In this document: piece after piece, positions 35,180-44,683 of the stretch
Layout of the letters: each line of letters begins with the position of its first letter
How positions within the stretch are numbered: position 1 is the first letter of the stretch
Source of the DNA: Paenibacillus sp. SYP-B3998
GTDB taxonomy: Bacteria; Bacillota; Bacilli; Paenibacillales; NBRC-103111
Assembly: GCF_010820665.1 (NCBI RefSeq)
Contig: NZ_JAAIKC010000001.1
Coordinates: 1-64,000 of the forward strand
Length of the DNA: 64,000 nt
Direction of reading: 5' to 3'
Notes under the pieces: model-generated
Told to the model about the DNA's origin: nothing
What the model saw: the letters and a program-made list of their open reading frames with translations, nothing else
The model's database searches: none
Program-made: the position numbers and the translations under genes

Positions 35180-36172
35180 TTAGCCCCAGCGAACGACTAA
35201 GCCGGCATGCGTCAAGCCTCCGCCAAAGCCATAGAGCAGCAGCGTATCTCCCGCTTTCACTTTACCTTCTTTAATGCCCAAATCAAGTGCTAGAGGAATG
35301 GAAGCAGCCGACGTATTTCCGTAATAAACTAGGCTATACAGCGCTTTGTCAAATGGGATGTTGCTCTTCTCGCAGATCGATTCGATAATGCGGAGGTTCG
35401 CACTGTGGGGAATAAACCAATCAATTTCCTGTCGCTGCTTTCCGCTTTTCGCGAGCAGCTTCTCGATTCCCTGCGGCACCGTCGTCACCGCAAATTTGTA
35501 AACCTCGCGCCCATTTTGGACAAGCTTGCCATCGCCAGCCAGCTCATCTCCATGAAGCGTCGAGGCAAGACCTATGCGATAAACATGCTTGCCGCCGTTT
35601 CCATCCGACCCGAGATGGTGCGCAAGGAAGGCTGGATGCTCGTCTTCTCTCTCAACGATTACAGCTCCTGCGCCGTCGCCGAACAGGATGCAGGTGGAAC
35701 GATCTGTGTAGTCCGTAATCTTGGATACGGTATCGCCGCCAACGACAAGCACTTTGCGGTGTAAACCCGCGGAGATGAGGCCGCTTGCCGTATGAAGCCC
35801 ATAGGTAAATCCAGCGCAAGTGGCATTCAAATCGTAAGCGCCTGTTGCAGGAATGCCGAAATGCGCTTGAATTAAACAAGCGACAGATGGGAAGGGTAGA
35901 TCGGGCGTATGCGTTGCTACAATAATGAGCTCGACATCATCGAGCGCGTTCGGATAGCGGACAACCATCTCCTCAACGGCTTGTATACAGAGATGACTTG
36001 TATATTCGTCCGATGCAGCAATGCGGCGTTCCTTGATCCCAGTACGCTGAACGATCCATTCATCATTGGTATCGACCATAGATTCAAGCTCGGCATTGGT
36101 TAAAATTTGACTCGGCACATAACTGCCGATAGCGGTAATACGAGCGAACAAGGAAGCAGAGTTATGCAGCAA
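35180..36172 (-). CDS. fabH: 3-oxoacyl-[acyl-carrier-protein] synthase III
   Basis: A protein of about 330 residues. It starts fatty acid synthesis by condensing acyl-CoA with malonyl-ACP. The catalytic triad is visible: Cys in NATCAGFTYG, His in FIPHSANLRI and Asn in YYGNTSAAS. The N-terminus carries ITAIGSYVP and VQRTGIKERR. I chose the TTG at 36172 because AAAGGAG lies eight bases upstream; the GTG at 36181 lies within the ribosome binding site. No other fab gene is adjacent. Two overlapping FapR-like boxes precede it, so it belongs to the malonyl-CoA-responsive regulon. Confidence 0.95.
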   Translation of the reverse strand: MLHNSASLFARITAIGSYVPSQILTNAELESMVDTNDEWIVQRTGIKERRIAASDEYTSHLCIQAVEEMVVRYPNALDDVELIIVATHTPDLPFPSVACLIQAHFGIPATGAYDLNATCAGFTYGLHTASGLISAGLHRKVLVVGGDTVSKITDYTDRSTCILFGDGAGAVIVEREDEHPAFLAHHLGSDGNGGKHVYRIGLASTLHGDELAGDGKLVQNGREVYKFAVTTVPQGIEKLLAKSGKQRQEIDWFIPHSANLRIIESICEKSNIPFDKALYSLVYYGNTSAASIPLALDLGIKEGKVKAGDTLLLYGFGGGLTHAGLVVRWG

Positions 36173-36189
36173 GGGACTCACTCCTTTGA

Positions 36190-36220
36190 AATAGTATCAA
36201 GTATTAGTATCAGGTACTAA
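36190..36220 (-). promoter_or_regulatory. Tandem FapR-like operator upstream of fabH
   Basis: Read on the minus strand, ttagtacctgatactaa (36204-36220) matches the FapR box of Bacillus fab genes. A second, weaker copy, ctaatacttgatactat, follows and shares four bases with it. FapR represses fatty acid genes until malonyl-CoA binds. Confidence 0.8.
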
Positions 36221-36304
36221 ATTCACTTTAATGGATTGTAGTCACAAAGTCAATGGGCGTTTAGTTCAATGCTCGCTTGGAGGGAAATCCAAGGGTCACG
36301 CTGC

Positions 36305-36835
36305 TTAATCAAGTTCTATTTGAATGAAGTCGCTTGGGTTATTTCGAATACATATACCTATTAATTCATGTGTCAGTAATACAGCTTCTCGAAGGTTTTC
36401 GTACAGAGGACTTACGGAAGATTTCAATTCTGGATCATTGTTCAAATCAGCGGCTGAAACATTGAAATTGTCTAAGCTCATCGGGTGATTTCTTTTTTCA
36501 AGAATCCACTCCATATTTTCTAGGATATGAATGGTGGTATGATTACCGAAAAAACGCAACCCACTTTTTAGCCCGGTCCATCTCTCAGGTTGGGCGATAA
36601 AATAGGCACTCCACCAATAAAAGTCAGCATCAGATTTTATTGCGTGATTGTAATAGGCACGGAACACGAATAAGGCTTGTTGTCCTCTTGATAGTTCTTT
36701 AAACAACCCCGTGCTGAAATTGTCTCCTCGAGTCTGGATCTCCTTATAAGCTTTGATAATTGGCTCGACACAAGCGGCCCCTAGTGCTTCATCGTCTAAT
36801 GCATTGAACTCCTCTAGCCTCATTTTAACCAACAA
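36305..36835 (-). CDS. Hypothetical protein, predicted helical
   Basis: A 176-residue soluble protein that I cannot assign. It is helical in composition, with aromatic-rich stretches (QALFVFRAYYNHAI, DFYWWSAYFIAQPERW), and has no signal or membrane segment. The TTG start has AAGGAG 10 bases upstream. It is a single gene between fabH and a divergent secreted protein. The codon use resembles its neighbours. Confidence 0.65.
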   Translation of the reverse strand: MLVKMRLEEFNALDDEALGAACVEPIIKAYKEIQTRGDNFSTGLFKELSRGQQALFVFRAYYNHAIKSDADFYWWSAYFIAQPERWTGLKSGLRFFGNHTTIHILENMEWILEKRNHPMSLDNFNVSAADLNNDPELKSSVSPLYENLREAVLLTHELIGICIRNNPSDFIQIELD

Positions 36836-37052
36836 TACAACATCACTCCTTCTACCTGATTATACAGTAAATAGTGTACAGTAAATGGATTATCGAGTTA
36901 ATTTTTCCTTTGAATATTGAACGATTACTGATAGGCATAAAGTGGTATCCAATATTTCTTTGTACTGGATAATACCTAACAATTTGGTCACCCTAAGTTT
37001 ATCGTCAATTATGAGACGAATGATGCTTATGACGGGGAGTGAAAGCAAACTC

Positions 37053-37811
37053 ATGTTACAAGGCAAAAGAAAACATGTTTGGATCATGCTTATCTGTATC
37101 GCGTTGTTCATATCCTCCACAACGACCGCTTTTGCTTATGGTAAAGGAGCCAAGGGGCCTGATGTCTTTGCAGTACAGGGGATGTTGAAGTCGCTGGGCT
37201 ATTATGCCGGGCCGATTACGGGGTACTATGGTAATCAAACGCAATCAGGGGTTAAAGCTTTTCAGAGTAAATATGGTCTGCCGGTTACAGGAAATGTAGA
37301 CGATCAAACGCTGCAATCCATTCTATGGGCCTATGGCAATTTGAAAATCGCAAAGCAACCTACGCCCACACCACCGCCAGTTGCTCCAAAACCTACACCG
37401 CCGCCTCAAACGCCTTCAACAACGAGCTTGACGGCTGAGGAGCAGGAGATGCTGGATCTCGTCAATAAAGAGCGCTTGGCAGCAGGTCTCTCACCGTACA
37501 CGGTGGACTCGGCTCTAACGAAAACGGCAAGGCTGAAGAGCCAAGACATGGTGGACAACAACTATTTCTCCCATGATTCACCAACGTACGGATCGCCGTT
37601 CGATATGATGAACAAGTTTGGCATTACTTACAATGCGGCCGGGGAGAACATTGCTTGTAACCAAAGTGTTCAGGCTGCGCATGAGGCTTTGATGAATTCA
37701 CCGGGCCATAAAGCGAATATCCTCAGCAAAGATTACACACATATCGGCATTGGCATCGTAGATGGCGGCCCTTGCGGTAAAATGTTTACGCAGCAGTTCA
37801 TTGGAAAGTAA
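37053..37811 (+). CDS. Secreted CAP-domain protein with peptidoglycan-binding domain
   Basis: A protein of about 252 residues. A signal peptide (KRKHVWIMLICIALFISS, cleavage near TAFA) is followed by a peptidoglycan-binding domain (PDVFAVQGMLKSLGYYAGPI), a proline/threonine linker (PTPTPPPVAPKPTPPPQTP) and a CAP/SCP domain with YNAAGENIA and NSPGHKANILSKDYTHIGIG. The domain order resembles YkwD-like proteins of bacilli, whose function is not settled. I chose the ATG at 37053 because it gives a normal signal peptide; upstream starts add about 37 unrelated residues. Confidence 0.87.
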   Translation: MLQGKRKHVWIMLICIALFISSTTTAFAYGKGAKGPDVFAVQGMLKSLGYYAGPITGYYGNQTQSGVKAFQSKYGLPVTGNVDDQTLQSILWAYGNLKIAKQPTPTPPPVAPKPTPPPQTPSTTSLTAEEQEMLDLVNKERLAAGLSPYTVDSALTKTARLKSQDMVDNNYFSHDSPTYGSPFDMMNKFGITYNAAGENIACNQSVQAAHEALMNSPGHKANILSKDYTHIGIGIVDGGPCGKMFTQQFIGK

Positions 37812-37859
37812 AAAGTCCATAGAATATGCGACTGGGTAAAGCTTGAGCAGGGAAAAGAG

Positions 37860-37950
37860 AGTAAACAGATTAAGCAGAGCAACAGAATAAATGGAATAAA
37901 CAGAGCAAACAGAGCAAACAGAGCAAACAGAGTGAATAAAGTGAACAAAG
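37860..37950 (+). repeat. Short tandem repeats, (agagcaaac)n
   Basis: Non-coding stretch after the CAP gene, with four nearly perfect nine-base units agagcaaac around 37899-37933 and degenerate copies on both sides (gagtaaacag, gagtgaataaagtgaac). The base composition resembles the low-complexity inserts in the MocR-type and Lhr-type genes. Confidence 0.85.
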
Positions 37951-37982
37951 TAAGCAGGTAGCAATGCAAAGAACTGAACTCA

Positions 37983-38018
37983 AACCTCGTGGTGAACAGC
38001 CACGGGGTTCTTAGTTTT
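37983..38018 (+). terminator. Possible terminator after the CAP gene
   Basis: Arms aacctcgtgg and ccacggggtt with loop tgaacag, followed by a broken T-run (cttagtttt). Confidence 0.5.
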
Positions 38019-38070
38019 CAAATACCAAAGAGGAGGGATTGAACCCGAGAGATTAGGCAAATACAATAAA

Positions 38071-38110
38071 AGCCCGTTAGGAAAATCCTAAGGGATTCGC
38101 CTAACGGGCT
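38071..38110. terminator. Terminator of the TrpD2-like gene
   Basis: Arms agcccgttagg and cctaacgggct form a perfect 11-base stem. It lies just beyond the minus-strand stop, with a T-rich flank in that direction. Confidence 0.75.
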
Positions 38111-38143
38111 AAATGTATGTGTTATCAAAGTAAAAATAAATAA

Positions 38144-39175
38144 TTACGTTGCTGATACAGGCTTTATGGCTTCAGCCCATTCTGTAAATTTCCTCAGAGC
38201 GGCTCCTTGCTCAATGGCTTGTCGAGCCAACGTAATGCCTTCTTCGATTGAGCCTGCTTTCTGGGCCACCCATAGGCGAACCGCACTGTTCAGCAGCACC
38301 ATGTTTAAATAAGGCAGTTCGCCTTCGCCGCGGAGTACGGATAGCGCCATTTGGCCTTGCAGCTCGGCGGTCCACTCCACTTCGGGAACCTCTACCATCA
38401 GCTCATAAACCTCTGGATCAACGGTAAACAATTCACTGCTTCCGTCTTGGATGACATAGGTTCTTGTACGTTTGTCGACGCTAAGATCCTCAGAGCCTTC
38501 CATGCCTTGTACAACGATACCGCGTGAGACACCTAGATCGATCAGCAGGTTAGTTATTTTTTCAAACACGGTGCCGTGGAACACACCGACAGCCATATAA
38601 GGAGCTTCAGTGAAACGAAGAAGCTTCTCTGCCGTGTTGAACACGGTGCGCAGCCCGAGTTCTTCGCGTAAACCGCGCAGCTCTCCAAGAGGAGCGCACC
38701 AATTCTCTGTTGGCGTGAACAGGAAGCCAGTTCGCGCGGCAGCGGAGACGAGCGCTTCACGCGACGCATGAAGCGCAGGAATGTTTAACGCTTCCAGCAC
38801 GTCAGCCAACGTTATGCCCCATTTGGGGGGCATGCTCGGACTGCTGTGAAGCGTTGTAGAAAGTCCGCATGCAGCGAGTACGAAGGCGGTGGGAAGCGTT
38901 GCGATGAACGTGCGAGCACGTCCATCATAAGGGCCTGCGCAATCGATACTGTCTGCGATAGGGTAAGGGGTGATGCGTGCACGTAGCGCATCGATGAATG
39001 CTTTCAGCTCATCGGGGGACTCCATTTTAATCCGTTCAGCTACGAGAAAAGCGCCTATTTGAGCTTGAGTGGCCGCTCCAGTCAAAATCATTTCCGCACC
39101 TTGCAAGGCTTCTTCGTAGGTCAAATCTCTTGCTCCGCGTTTGCCGCGGCCTACTTCTTTTAAAAGGGATCTCAT
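38144..39175 (-). CDS. TrpD2/YbiB-like protein (glycosyltransferase family 3 fold)
   Basis: A protein of about 343 residues with the fold of anthranilate phosphoribosyltransferase: a helical N-terminal domain (LTYEEALQGAEMILTGAATQ, QIGAFLVAERIKMES) and an alpha/beta domain. The TrpD phosphoribosyl motif GTGGD is replaced by CAGPYDGR, as in the YbiB/TrpD2 branch, whose members bind nucleic acids rather than make tryptophan. No trp genes are nearby. I chose the ATG at 39175, with AAGGAGG upstream. It is a single-gene unit. Confidence 0.78.
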   Translation of the reverse strand: MRSLLKEVGRGKRGARDLTYEEALQGAEMILTGAATQAQIGAFLVAERIKMESPDELKAFIDALRARITPYPIADSIDCAGPYDGRARTFIATLPTAFVLAACGLSTTLHSSPSMPPKWGITLADVLEALNIPALHASREALVSAAARTGFLFTPTENWCAPLGELRGLREELGLRTVFNTAEKLLRFTEAPYMAVGVFHGTVFEKITNLLIDLGVSRGIVVQGMEGSEDLSVDKRTRTYVIQDGSSELFTVDPEVYELMVEVPEVEWTAELQGQMALSVLRGEGELPYLNMVLLNSAVRLWVAQKAGSIEEGITLARQAIEQGAALRKFTEWAEAIKPVSAT

Positions 39176-39536
39176 CACGTACGGCCTCCTTTTTCTCATC
39201 CTGTAGTAAGTTGGTGCACATTAACGATGGAGATGAAAACATCTACCATCTGTTCGTGTTCATTCATCATTCATCATCGTCCATTTTTTTTCATCTTGTG
39301 GTAGATTTATGTGAGGTTTTGACGAGATGTCGGAATTCATATACGGCATACTATAGCATAAGGATTTAATTGTTGTCGATACACGCCTTGTAAACTGCTA
39401 CCTACAAATATGTGTTATATTTATTGACACAAAATATATTTCGGAGAGGTATCGCTCTCTTTTTTATTTCGCTACAAGCAAACATCATTTAGGGTAATGA
39501 AAAAGGCGCAGAAGCCTCGTAAAAGGGAGAGAACAT

Positions 39537-39916
39537 ATGGAGGATCGAAAAAGCTTTTTGAAAAGTGGTCATAAAGGGTCATTGTTTAGTGCTTTCTTGT
39601 ATTTTGATATGAGTTTTATGATCAGCTAGGTCCTCTTTCTGTACGGATTGCCAAGGATTTTGAACTGGATGCTGCGCAAAAAGCGAATCTGGTCGCTCTT
39701 CCAGCTTTGGGAGGTTCGATTCTTCGGCTCGTGCTCGGTTATTTGACAGATCGAATTGGACCTCGGAAAACGGCCATTATCGGAATGATCGCGACCGTTG
39801 TACCCTTGATCTTCGGATGGAAAGCTGCGAACTCATTACAAGTCGAATGCCACAATTTGAAACTTATTCGGTTTAGGTGGAGTGGGTCACACGGTTGTAG
39901 GCCGGGTAGCACATGA
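39537..39916 (+). pseudogene. Nitrate/nitrite transporter (NarK/NasA-type MFS) remnant
   Basis: The ATG frame reads into SFLYFDMSFMIS-type sequence and meets a stop near 39630. A second frame continues with RIAKDFELDAAQKANLVALP and LGYLTDRIGPRKTAIIG, the N-terminal third of NasA/NarK transporters. The missing bases around 39628 suggest a small deletion with frameshift. After about residue 100 the similarity ends and the rest of the roughly 400-residue protein is absent. The 337 bases upstream (39200-39536) hold only a terminator-like hairpin near 39443-39464 and no gene. Confidence 0.8.
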
Positions 39917-39932
39917 TCAGTTTCTGCTTTAT

Positions 39933-41102
39933 TTAGTTAAGCTGGCTAGGCCAAAGTACGAAGCTGGCGCGGTCTTTTTCAGCCCCCAGCCGTTGCAAAT
40001 ATTGTTGTTCTGGTGCTTCTGCAATGCGTACGCCATTCCAACTGTCTATGACTATTTTTCGAAGCTGATTTTGTTTGAGAAACAGACGGAACATGTTTTT
40101 TAGCTCTTGTGCGACCTGCTCGATATCGTTTCCTTCTTGCATGGCTTCCTTATGGAGTTGGTAGATGCGTTTTCCGTTGTTTTCGATCCAATATAACCAT
40201 TTCCCAGCTTTAACGGCTAAGAAATTACTGGATTTACGCGAAAATGTCATCCCAGACATCTCCGGCCAAGGTATCAGAAGCCCATAAGGATTGGCTGGAT
40301 CAACAGCGCTTAACAGGATAAGCTCTTGAGGAAGCCAACTTTCGTTTGCGGACGAGTGATTGATCTGAATAGACGCTGCTTGCTGATGGAGTAAGGCGAT
40401 GAATTCCTTTGTGGCGAATTGCAGGACATTCACATCGGCAATAAACAAACCACGAACAACCAGACCCCACGCCTCCAATTGTTTGAGTGCTGCTAAGATG
40501 GATTCCCATGGAAATGGGCACATAGCAGCAACTAGCTCTTTCGTGATAATCCCAAAACGCTCCATCAGATGATGCGTCCATTTCATAGCGGCGGCTTCCT
40601 TATCGAAGGCTGGGCTTAACAGGGAAGCAAGGGAGTACCAACGACCAAGTCCAGATTGAAATTTGTCTGGTTTCTTTGGAGCTCCTAGGGCATGTAAGCG
40701 AAGAGGTGCGAATTGATCATTCGCTGCTCGTCCATCCCACACCAATTGCAGCAGTTCTTCTAAGAGTACAGAAGGAACACGACCTGTTTCGATGCCAAGC
40801 TTGCTTAAAAAGCTTGCGCCTTTTTCCTCTAAGAGACTTAGCAGATGAGGGTGCGAGACGGGCTTATTTTGAACGGCGGTTAGGCAGGTTTCTAGAAGCA
40901 GATTGTTTTCTGTTAGAAAAAAAGCGATTTTCCCTTCCTTTTCTTCAGGCTCTTTGCGCCCCACCCAACTAATTTCCCCCGATGAACAAAGTAAGTCCAA
41001 ATCCTGCTTGCGGTAAGCCGGCTGACGCGTCGGAAACAGGATGTTCTCCCATTGGGAGACAGGTAGAAAAAAACCTTCTAAATCGCTAATGACATCGCGA
41101 GC
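39933..41102 (-). pseudogene. C-terminal part of Lhr-type helicase, separated by a frameshift
   Basis: About 389 residues in the second frame continuing the helicase at 41078-44506. It reads in frame from near 41102 (RDVISDLEGFFLPVSQWE) to FVLWPSQLN. Joining both parts gives about 1520 residues, the usual size of Lhr-type proteins. The first in-frame ATG is at 41000, but no ribosome binding site supports separate translation. It is either a true inactivating frameshift or a one-base sequencing error. Confidence 0.8.
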
Positions 41103-44100
41103 TTATCCATTCCTGTCCGTTCGGTCCGTTCCGAAAGCTTGCGCAATAGCGGCATGTGCTGTACATACATGGCTGGCGAAAAGGCTTGCCCGTTACGTCG
41201 GTACGACTGAAGCGAAAGACGAATGAGTCGGGAGGCTACTTTACTGCTTGTCCATAGCTCCTCCTTATCCGCATCAACGAAAGGCGCGATTGTAACCATG
41301 CCTGCAAGAGAAGCTTCTTGAATCCACGATGCTGCAAGTGTTAGGGGCAGTTCATAGCGCTCTGACAGTTCATCTGTCGTGAAAGAGAGTTTACCATCGG
41401 CAAATCGTTGGAAAACAAACGCTCTGGATACAGGCGAATGTCCAAGAGAACGATAAAACTCATGTTCTTCGCTGCAAATGAACCGAGTCACCCCTCCTAA
41501 TGAGATATCCGTAACGGAACCTTGCTGCATAAGCCCACCTACCCAAGTGCTTACTTGCTGACCCTCATTTGAACTTACTTTACGAAGCTCATCTAATGAA
41601 GCGTCTCCACGTTCCTTCAAATAGTGAAGCACATCTTCCTTTGCATCCAGAGGCTCATCTAATTTAGCAAGCTTATCGGCTTCAGCAGCCATGACTTGTG
41701 GATTAACCTGATTGCGAACCGCTTCAGCGCCGAATATTTCTGCGGCCATTTGAAGACTAAAGCCAAGTAGCTCCACCTGTAAATCTTGAGAAAGTGCATC
41801 GGATTCATACATTCTTCGCTGCACATAATCCGACTGGAATTGAGCCGCTAACGGTGACGGAAAATGATTGCGATGCGCAGCGAACTGTATGTCTCCAGCG
41901 GTGATAGCTTTAAGAATGTGCTGGAGATGCTCGATGTCCACATGTTCCTCCAAACATTCTCTCATTGCTTCTTGGAAAAATGGAAAGCGTTCCTTAAAGG
42001 GAAGTGCGTCCTTTAGCAGCTCATGACCACGAAGTCTTTTCTTCCAAGCGGGCATTCTGGTGAAACTGCGGGATAGAAGCAGGGAAGTTTCAGCTAAACG
42101 CTGGAAGGCTGCTGCGAACATACCGGATTCAGCGACACTTTCAATAACGCTCTGCTCCGCCTGTGTTGGAGTTAGTGCCATGATGACCTGTAAAATGGCT
42201 TCGCTAAAGTCTGGGAAAATAAGCTCAATCCCGTTATCTTTGGCATTCGAATAAATAGCCGGGAGCCCCTTGTGCTTCAAAGCTCTGTCGATTGCCATCA
42301 ACCAAGTTCGATTCAGCTTTCGTCCGAAGAGGCTGTGAAGAACATAGTGCGTTTGATTATGTTCGTCGGCAAAAGTTTCGATGACGATGGTTCGATCCGT
42401 CGGTACCGTATTGACGGCTATTTGATTACGGACTAATGCGATTAGCGAACTGCTTGCTTCGTAATCTAAATTATAGGTTTTCTCTAACCAATCTTGGACG
42501 CGTAGATCGATTTCCGTGCGCTGCTCCGCTGCGCTGGAGCCAGGGAGGAGGTTATTTTGGCGAGCGGATTGATCAGGTTGAACGGACTGAGTTAACTGAA
42601 CAGATTGAGAAGACGGAACTGATTGAACTGACTCTGACTGAGAAGACTGAGAAGACGGAACAGACTGAACAGATTGAGAAGACTGGTCGTTTATGCTCCT
42701 CAGTAAAAAATTACTGGGCATTACCTGTAGACGGTCGCGAAGCTCCCGCCAGATTTGCCCGGTTTGTACCCCAAGCTCGAATGATTTACCGCCGGTTTCC
42801 CCGCGCCAAAAGGGGATCTCGCTGTAGCGATTGTCGGCTTCGCGAACATAGATCCGCTCAGGGCGGATACGCACGATGCGCCAAGAGGCCGTGCCAAGCT
42901 GGAACACGTCGCCGATGGACGACTCGTGGATGAACTCTTCATCGAGTTCTCCGAGATGAAGCCCGGTTTCATTATGGTGCACGGGATAAGCCGTGCTCTG
43001 AGGGATAGTGCCAGCGCCAGTAAGCGCAGCCATTTGCGTTGCCGCCACAGGATACAGGCGGCCGGTGTCACGATCCCATTCGATAAGGGGGCGCACGAAT
43101 GGATAAAGCCCTGCGAGCACCTCAAGCATGGCGAGCCATTGTTCGCGCAGCAGTCCGCGGAAGCTGTCGCTTTGAGTGAGCAACTGTTCAAGGCGCGCTA
43201 GATCCAAATTATCGCCCATGGCCACCATGGCGACGATTTGCTGCGCTAGGACATCGAGGCTCCCCCTCGGAATGCGAATAGCTTCGATGTCGCGCGCCGC
43301 GATGAGCTGGCTGAGTACAGCCAGCTCCGGCAGCAAGCTGCGGCTTCGCGCTAGCAGAACGCCGCGACTCGCGCTGCCAACTGCGTGGCCGGAGCGGCCA
43401 ATGCGCTGGATGCCAGCAGCCGCAGTGAACGGTGAGTCGATTTGGATGACCAAATCGACATGACCAACGTCGATGCCGAGCTCTAGCGACGATGTAGCGA
43501 CAAGGCAGCGAAGCTCGCCTGCCTTGAGCATGCGCTCGACCTCGAGGCGCTTTTCGCGGGCGACGCTGCCGTGGTGACTCTTTGCGATCTCATACCCGAC
43601 GTGGTCGTTGAGTCGCAACGTCAACCTCTCGCAAAGCCTGCGGCTGTTTGCGAATACAAGAGCGGTGCTGCAGCCTTCCATAAGCTGCAAAAGCTTCTCC
43701 ACAAGCGGCGTCCATACCGCCTCTTTGTCTGCTCCCGCCCGAGCGGGTTCAGGCATCGTCACAATCAGTTCATATCGTTTCTCCGCTTTGCTTTCCACAA
43801 TCGCAACTTCTCGCGGCTGTGTTCCTTCCCAGCCCCCGAGATAACGGCCGACTCGCTCGATTGGCTTCTGCGTCGCAGATACCCCGATTCGCTGCACAGA
43901 TCGTTCACACCACGCAGTAAGCCTCTCAAGCGTAAGCGATAAATGCATGCCGCGCTTGTCCGCTGCCAAATCGTGGATTTCATCGACGATGATCTGTTCT
44001 ACCTGCTTAAGTATCTCTCTTGCTCGCGGAGAAGTAAGAAGTAAATAGAGCGACTCGGGCGTAGTTACGAGAATATCAGGAGGGTGTTTGAGCATCGATG

Positions 44101-44506
44101 CTCGCGTACTTTGCTTCGTATCGCCAGTTCGCACACCGACTGTAATCGCACACCATGCCGCAGACTCCGCATCAGTTGAAACCATCTGTTCAATTTCTGC
44201 CATGAAGTGAAGCAAATGATCATGAATATCATTATTTAGTGCCTTTAGCGGAGTTACGACCAGAACTCTAACGCCAGGCGTATATACGTCCAGCGTTTGT
44301 TTCTTTTTAGCGATACCATCCATGCATGGCATTAAAGCGGCTAACGTCTTCCCGGACCCGGTAGGTGAAGAAATGAGCGTGTGCAGGCCTGAAGCGATTT
44401 GCTTCCACGCCTGCTGCTGAACATCGGTCGGTTCTCCGAATCGAGAAGCAAACCACTTCTCCAGAATGGGATGAAAATTGTGTGCATGCAACATGCAGTC
44501 CGCCAT
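41078..44506 (-). CDS. lhr: Lhr-type ATP-dependent helicase, N-terminal 1140 residues, frameshifted near its 3' end
   Basis: A superfamily 2 DEAD/DEAH helicase of the Lhr family. Q-like motif FGEPTDVQQQAW, Walker A SSPTGSGKT, motif II VDEIHDL, motif III SATQ, motif VI IGRSGHAVG and a C-terminal winged-helix/DUF region are all present. Lhr proteins unwind DNA and RNA:DNA hybrids in repair. A Ser-Gln-rich insert of about 40 residues interrupts the middle (near 42575-42690). The frame stops at 41078, while the rest of the family sequence continues in another frame. I chose the ATG at 44506 with AAAGGAG upstream instead of one 27 codons earlier. Confidence 0.88.
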   Translation of the reverse strand: MADCMLHAHNFHPILEKWFASRFGEPTDVQQQAWKQIASGLHTLISSPTGSGKTLAALMPCMDGIAKKKQTLDVYTPGVRVLVVTPLKALNNDIHDHLLHFMAEIEQMVSTDAESAAWCAITVGVRTGDTKQSTRASMLKHPPDILVTTPESLYLLLTSPRAREILKQVEQIIVDEIHDLAADKRGMHLSLTLERLTAWCERSVQRIGVSATQKPIERVGRYLGGWEGTQPREVAIVESKAEKRYELIVTMPEPARAGADKEAVWTPLVEKLLQLMEGCSTALVFANSRRLCERLTLRLNDHVGYEIAKSHHGSVAREKRLEVERMLKAGELRCLVATSSLELGIDVGHVDLVIQIDSPFTAAAGIQRIGRSGHAVGSASRGVLLARSRSLLPELAVLSQLIAARDIEAIRIPRGSLDVLAQQIVAMVAMGDNLDLARLEQLLTQSDSFRGLLREQWLAMLEVLAGLYPFVRPLIEWDRDTGRLYPVAATQMAALTGAGTIPQSTAYPVHHNETGLHLGELDEEFIHESSIGDVFQLGTASWRIVRIRPERIYVREADNRYSEIPFWRGETGGKSFELGVQTGQIWRELRDRLQVMPSNFLLRSINDQSSQSVQSVPSSQSSQSESVQSVPSSQSVQLTQSVQPDQSARQNNLLPGSSAAEQRTEIDLRVQDWLEKTYNLDYEASSSLIALVRNQIAVNTVPTDRTIVIETFADEHNQTHYVLHSLFGRKLNRTWLMAIDRALKHKGLPAIYSNAKDNGIELIFPDFSEAILQVIMALTPTQAEQSVIESVAESGMFAAAFQRLAETSLLLSRSFTRMPAWKKRLRGHELLKDALPFKERFPFFQEAMRECLEEHVDIEHLQHILKAITAGDIQFAAHRNHFPSPLAAQFQSDYVQRRMYESDALSQDLQVELLGFSLQMAAEIFGAEAVRNQVNPQVMAAEADKLAKLDEPLDAKEDVLHYLKERGDASLDELRKVSSNEGQQVSTWVGGLMQQGSVTDISLGGVTRFICSEEHEFYRSLGHSPVSRAFVFQRFADGKLSFTTDELSERYELPLTLAASWIQEASLAGMVTIAPFVDADKEELWTSSKVASRLIRLSLQSYRRNGQAFSPAMYVQHMPLLRKLSERTERTGMDKLAMSLAI
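42575..42690 (-). repeat. In-frame low-complexity repeat encoding Ser-Gln-Ser-Val repeats
   Basis: Imperfect units such as gaacagattgagaagac (plus strand) code on the minus strand for SSQSVQSVPSSQS-like sequence within the helicase. Multiples of three keep the frame. Confidence 0.9.
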
Positions 44507-44585
44507 TTCATCCGCTCCTTTACAACATTTTCTTCCAACATAGCATATCGCACTTCTTACCGCCAGCCACACCCCTAGCCAGGGC

Positions 44586-44683
44586 AAAAAAGAGCCCCGC
44601 TTCGAAAGGAAGGGGGCCCAAAAATAAATATGTAGAGCGCTTACCTGGAGGAGGAAAGGCGCTGATTACCAAAGTCGATGTAT
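44586..44683 (-). ncRNA. Possible short leader or small RNA upstream of lhr
   Basis: On the minus strand, TTGGCG, 15 bases and TATACT (44690-44695) form a plausible promoter. About 100 bases on, a GC-rich hairpin (gggcccc/ggggctc, 44592-44619) with a T6 run ends the RNA before the helicase start. The stretch also holds a hairpin agcgc/gcgct. It could be an attenuating leader of lhr or an independent small RNA. Confidence 0.4.

Noticed and set aside
37698-37969. Hydrophobic minus-strand frames with Cys/Val/Phe repeats after the CAP gene
   Set aside because: Translation of the (agagcaaac)n repeat on the other strand; no ribosome binding site or promoter.
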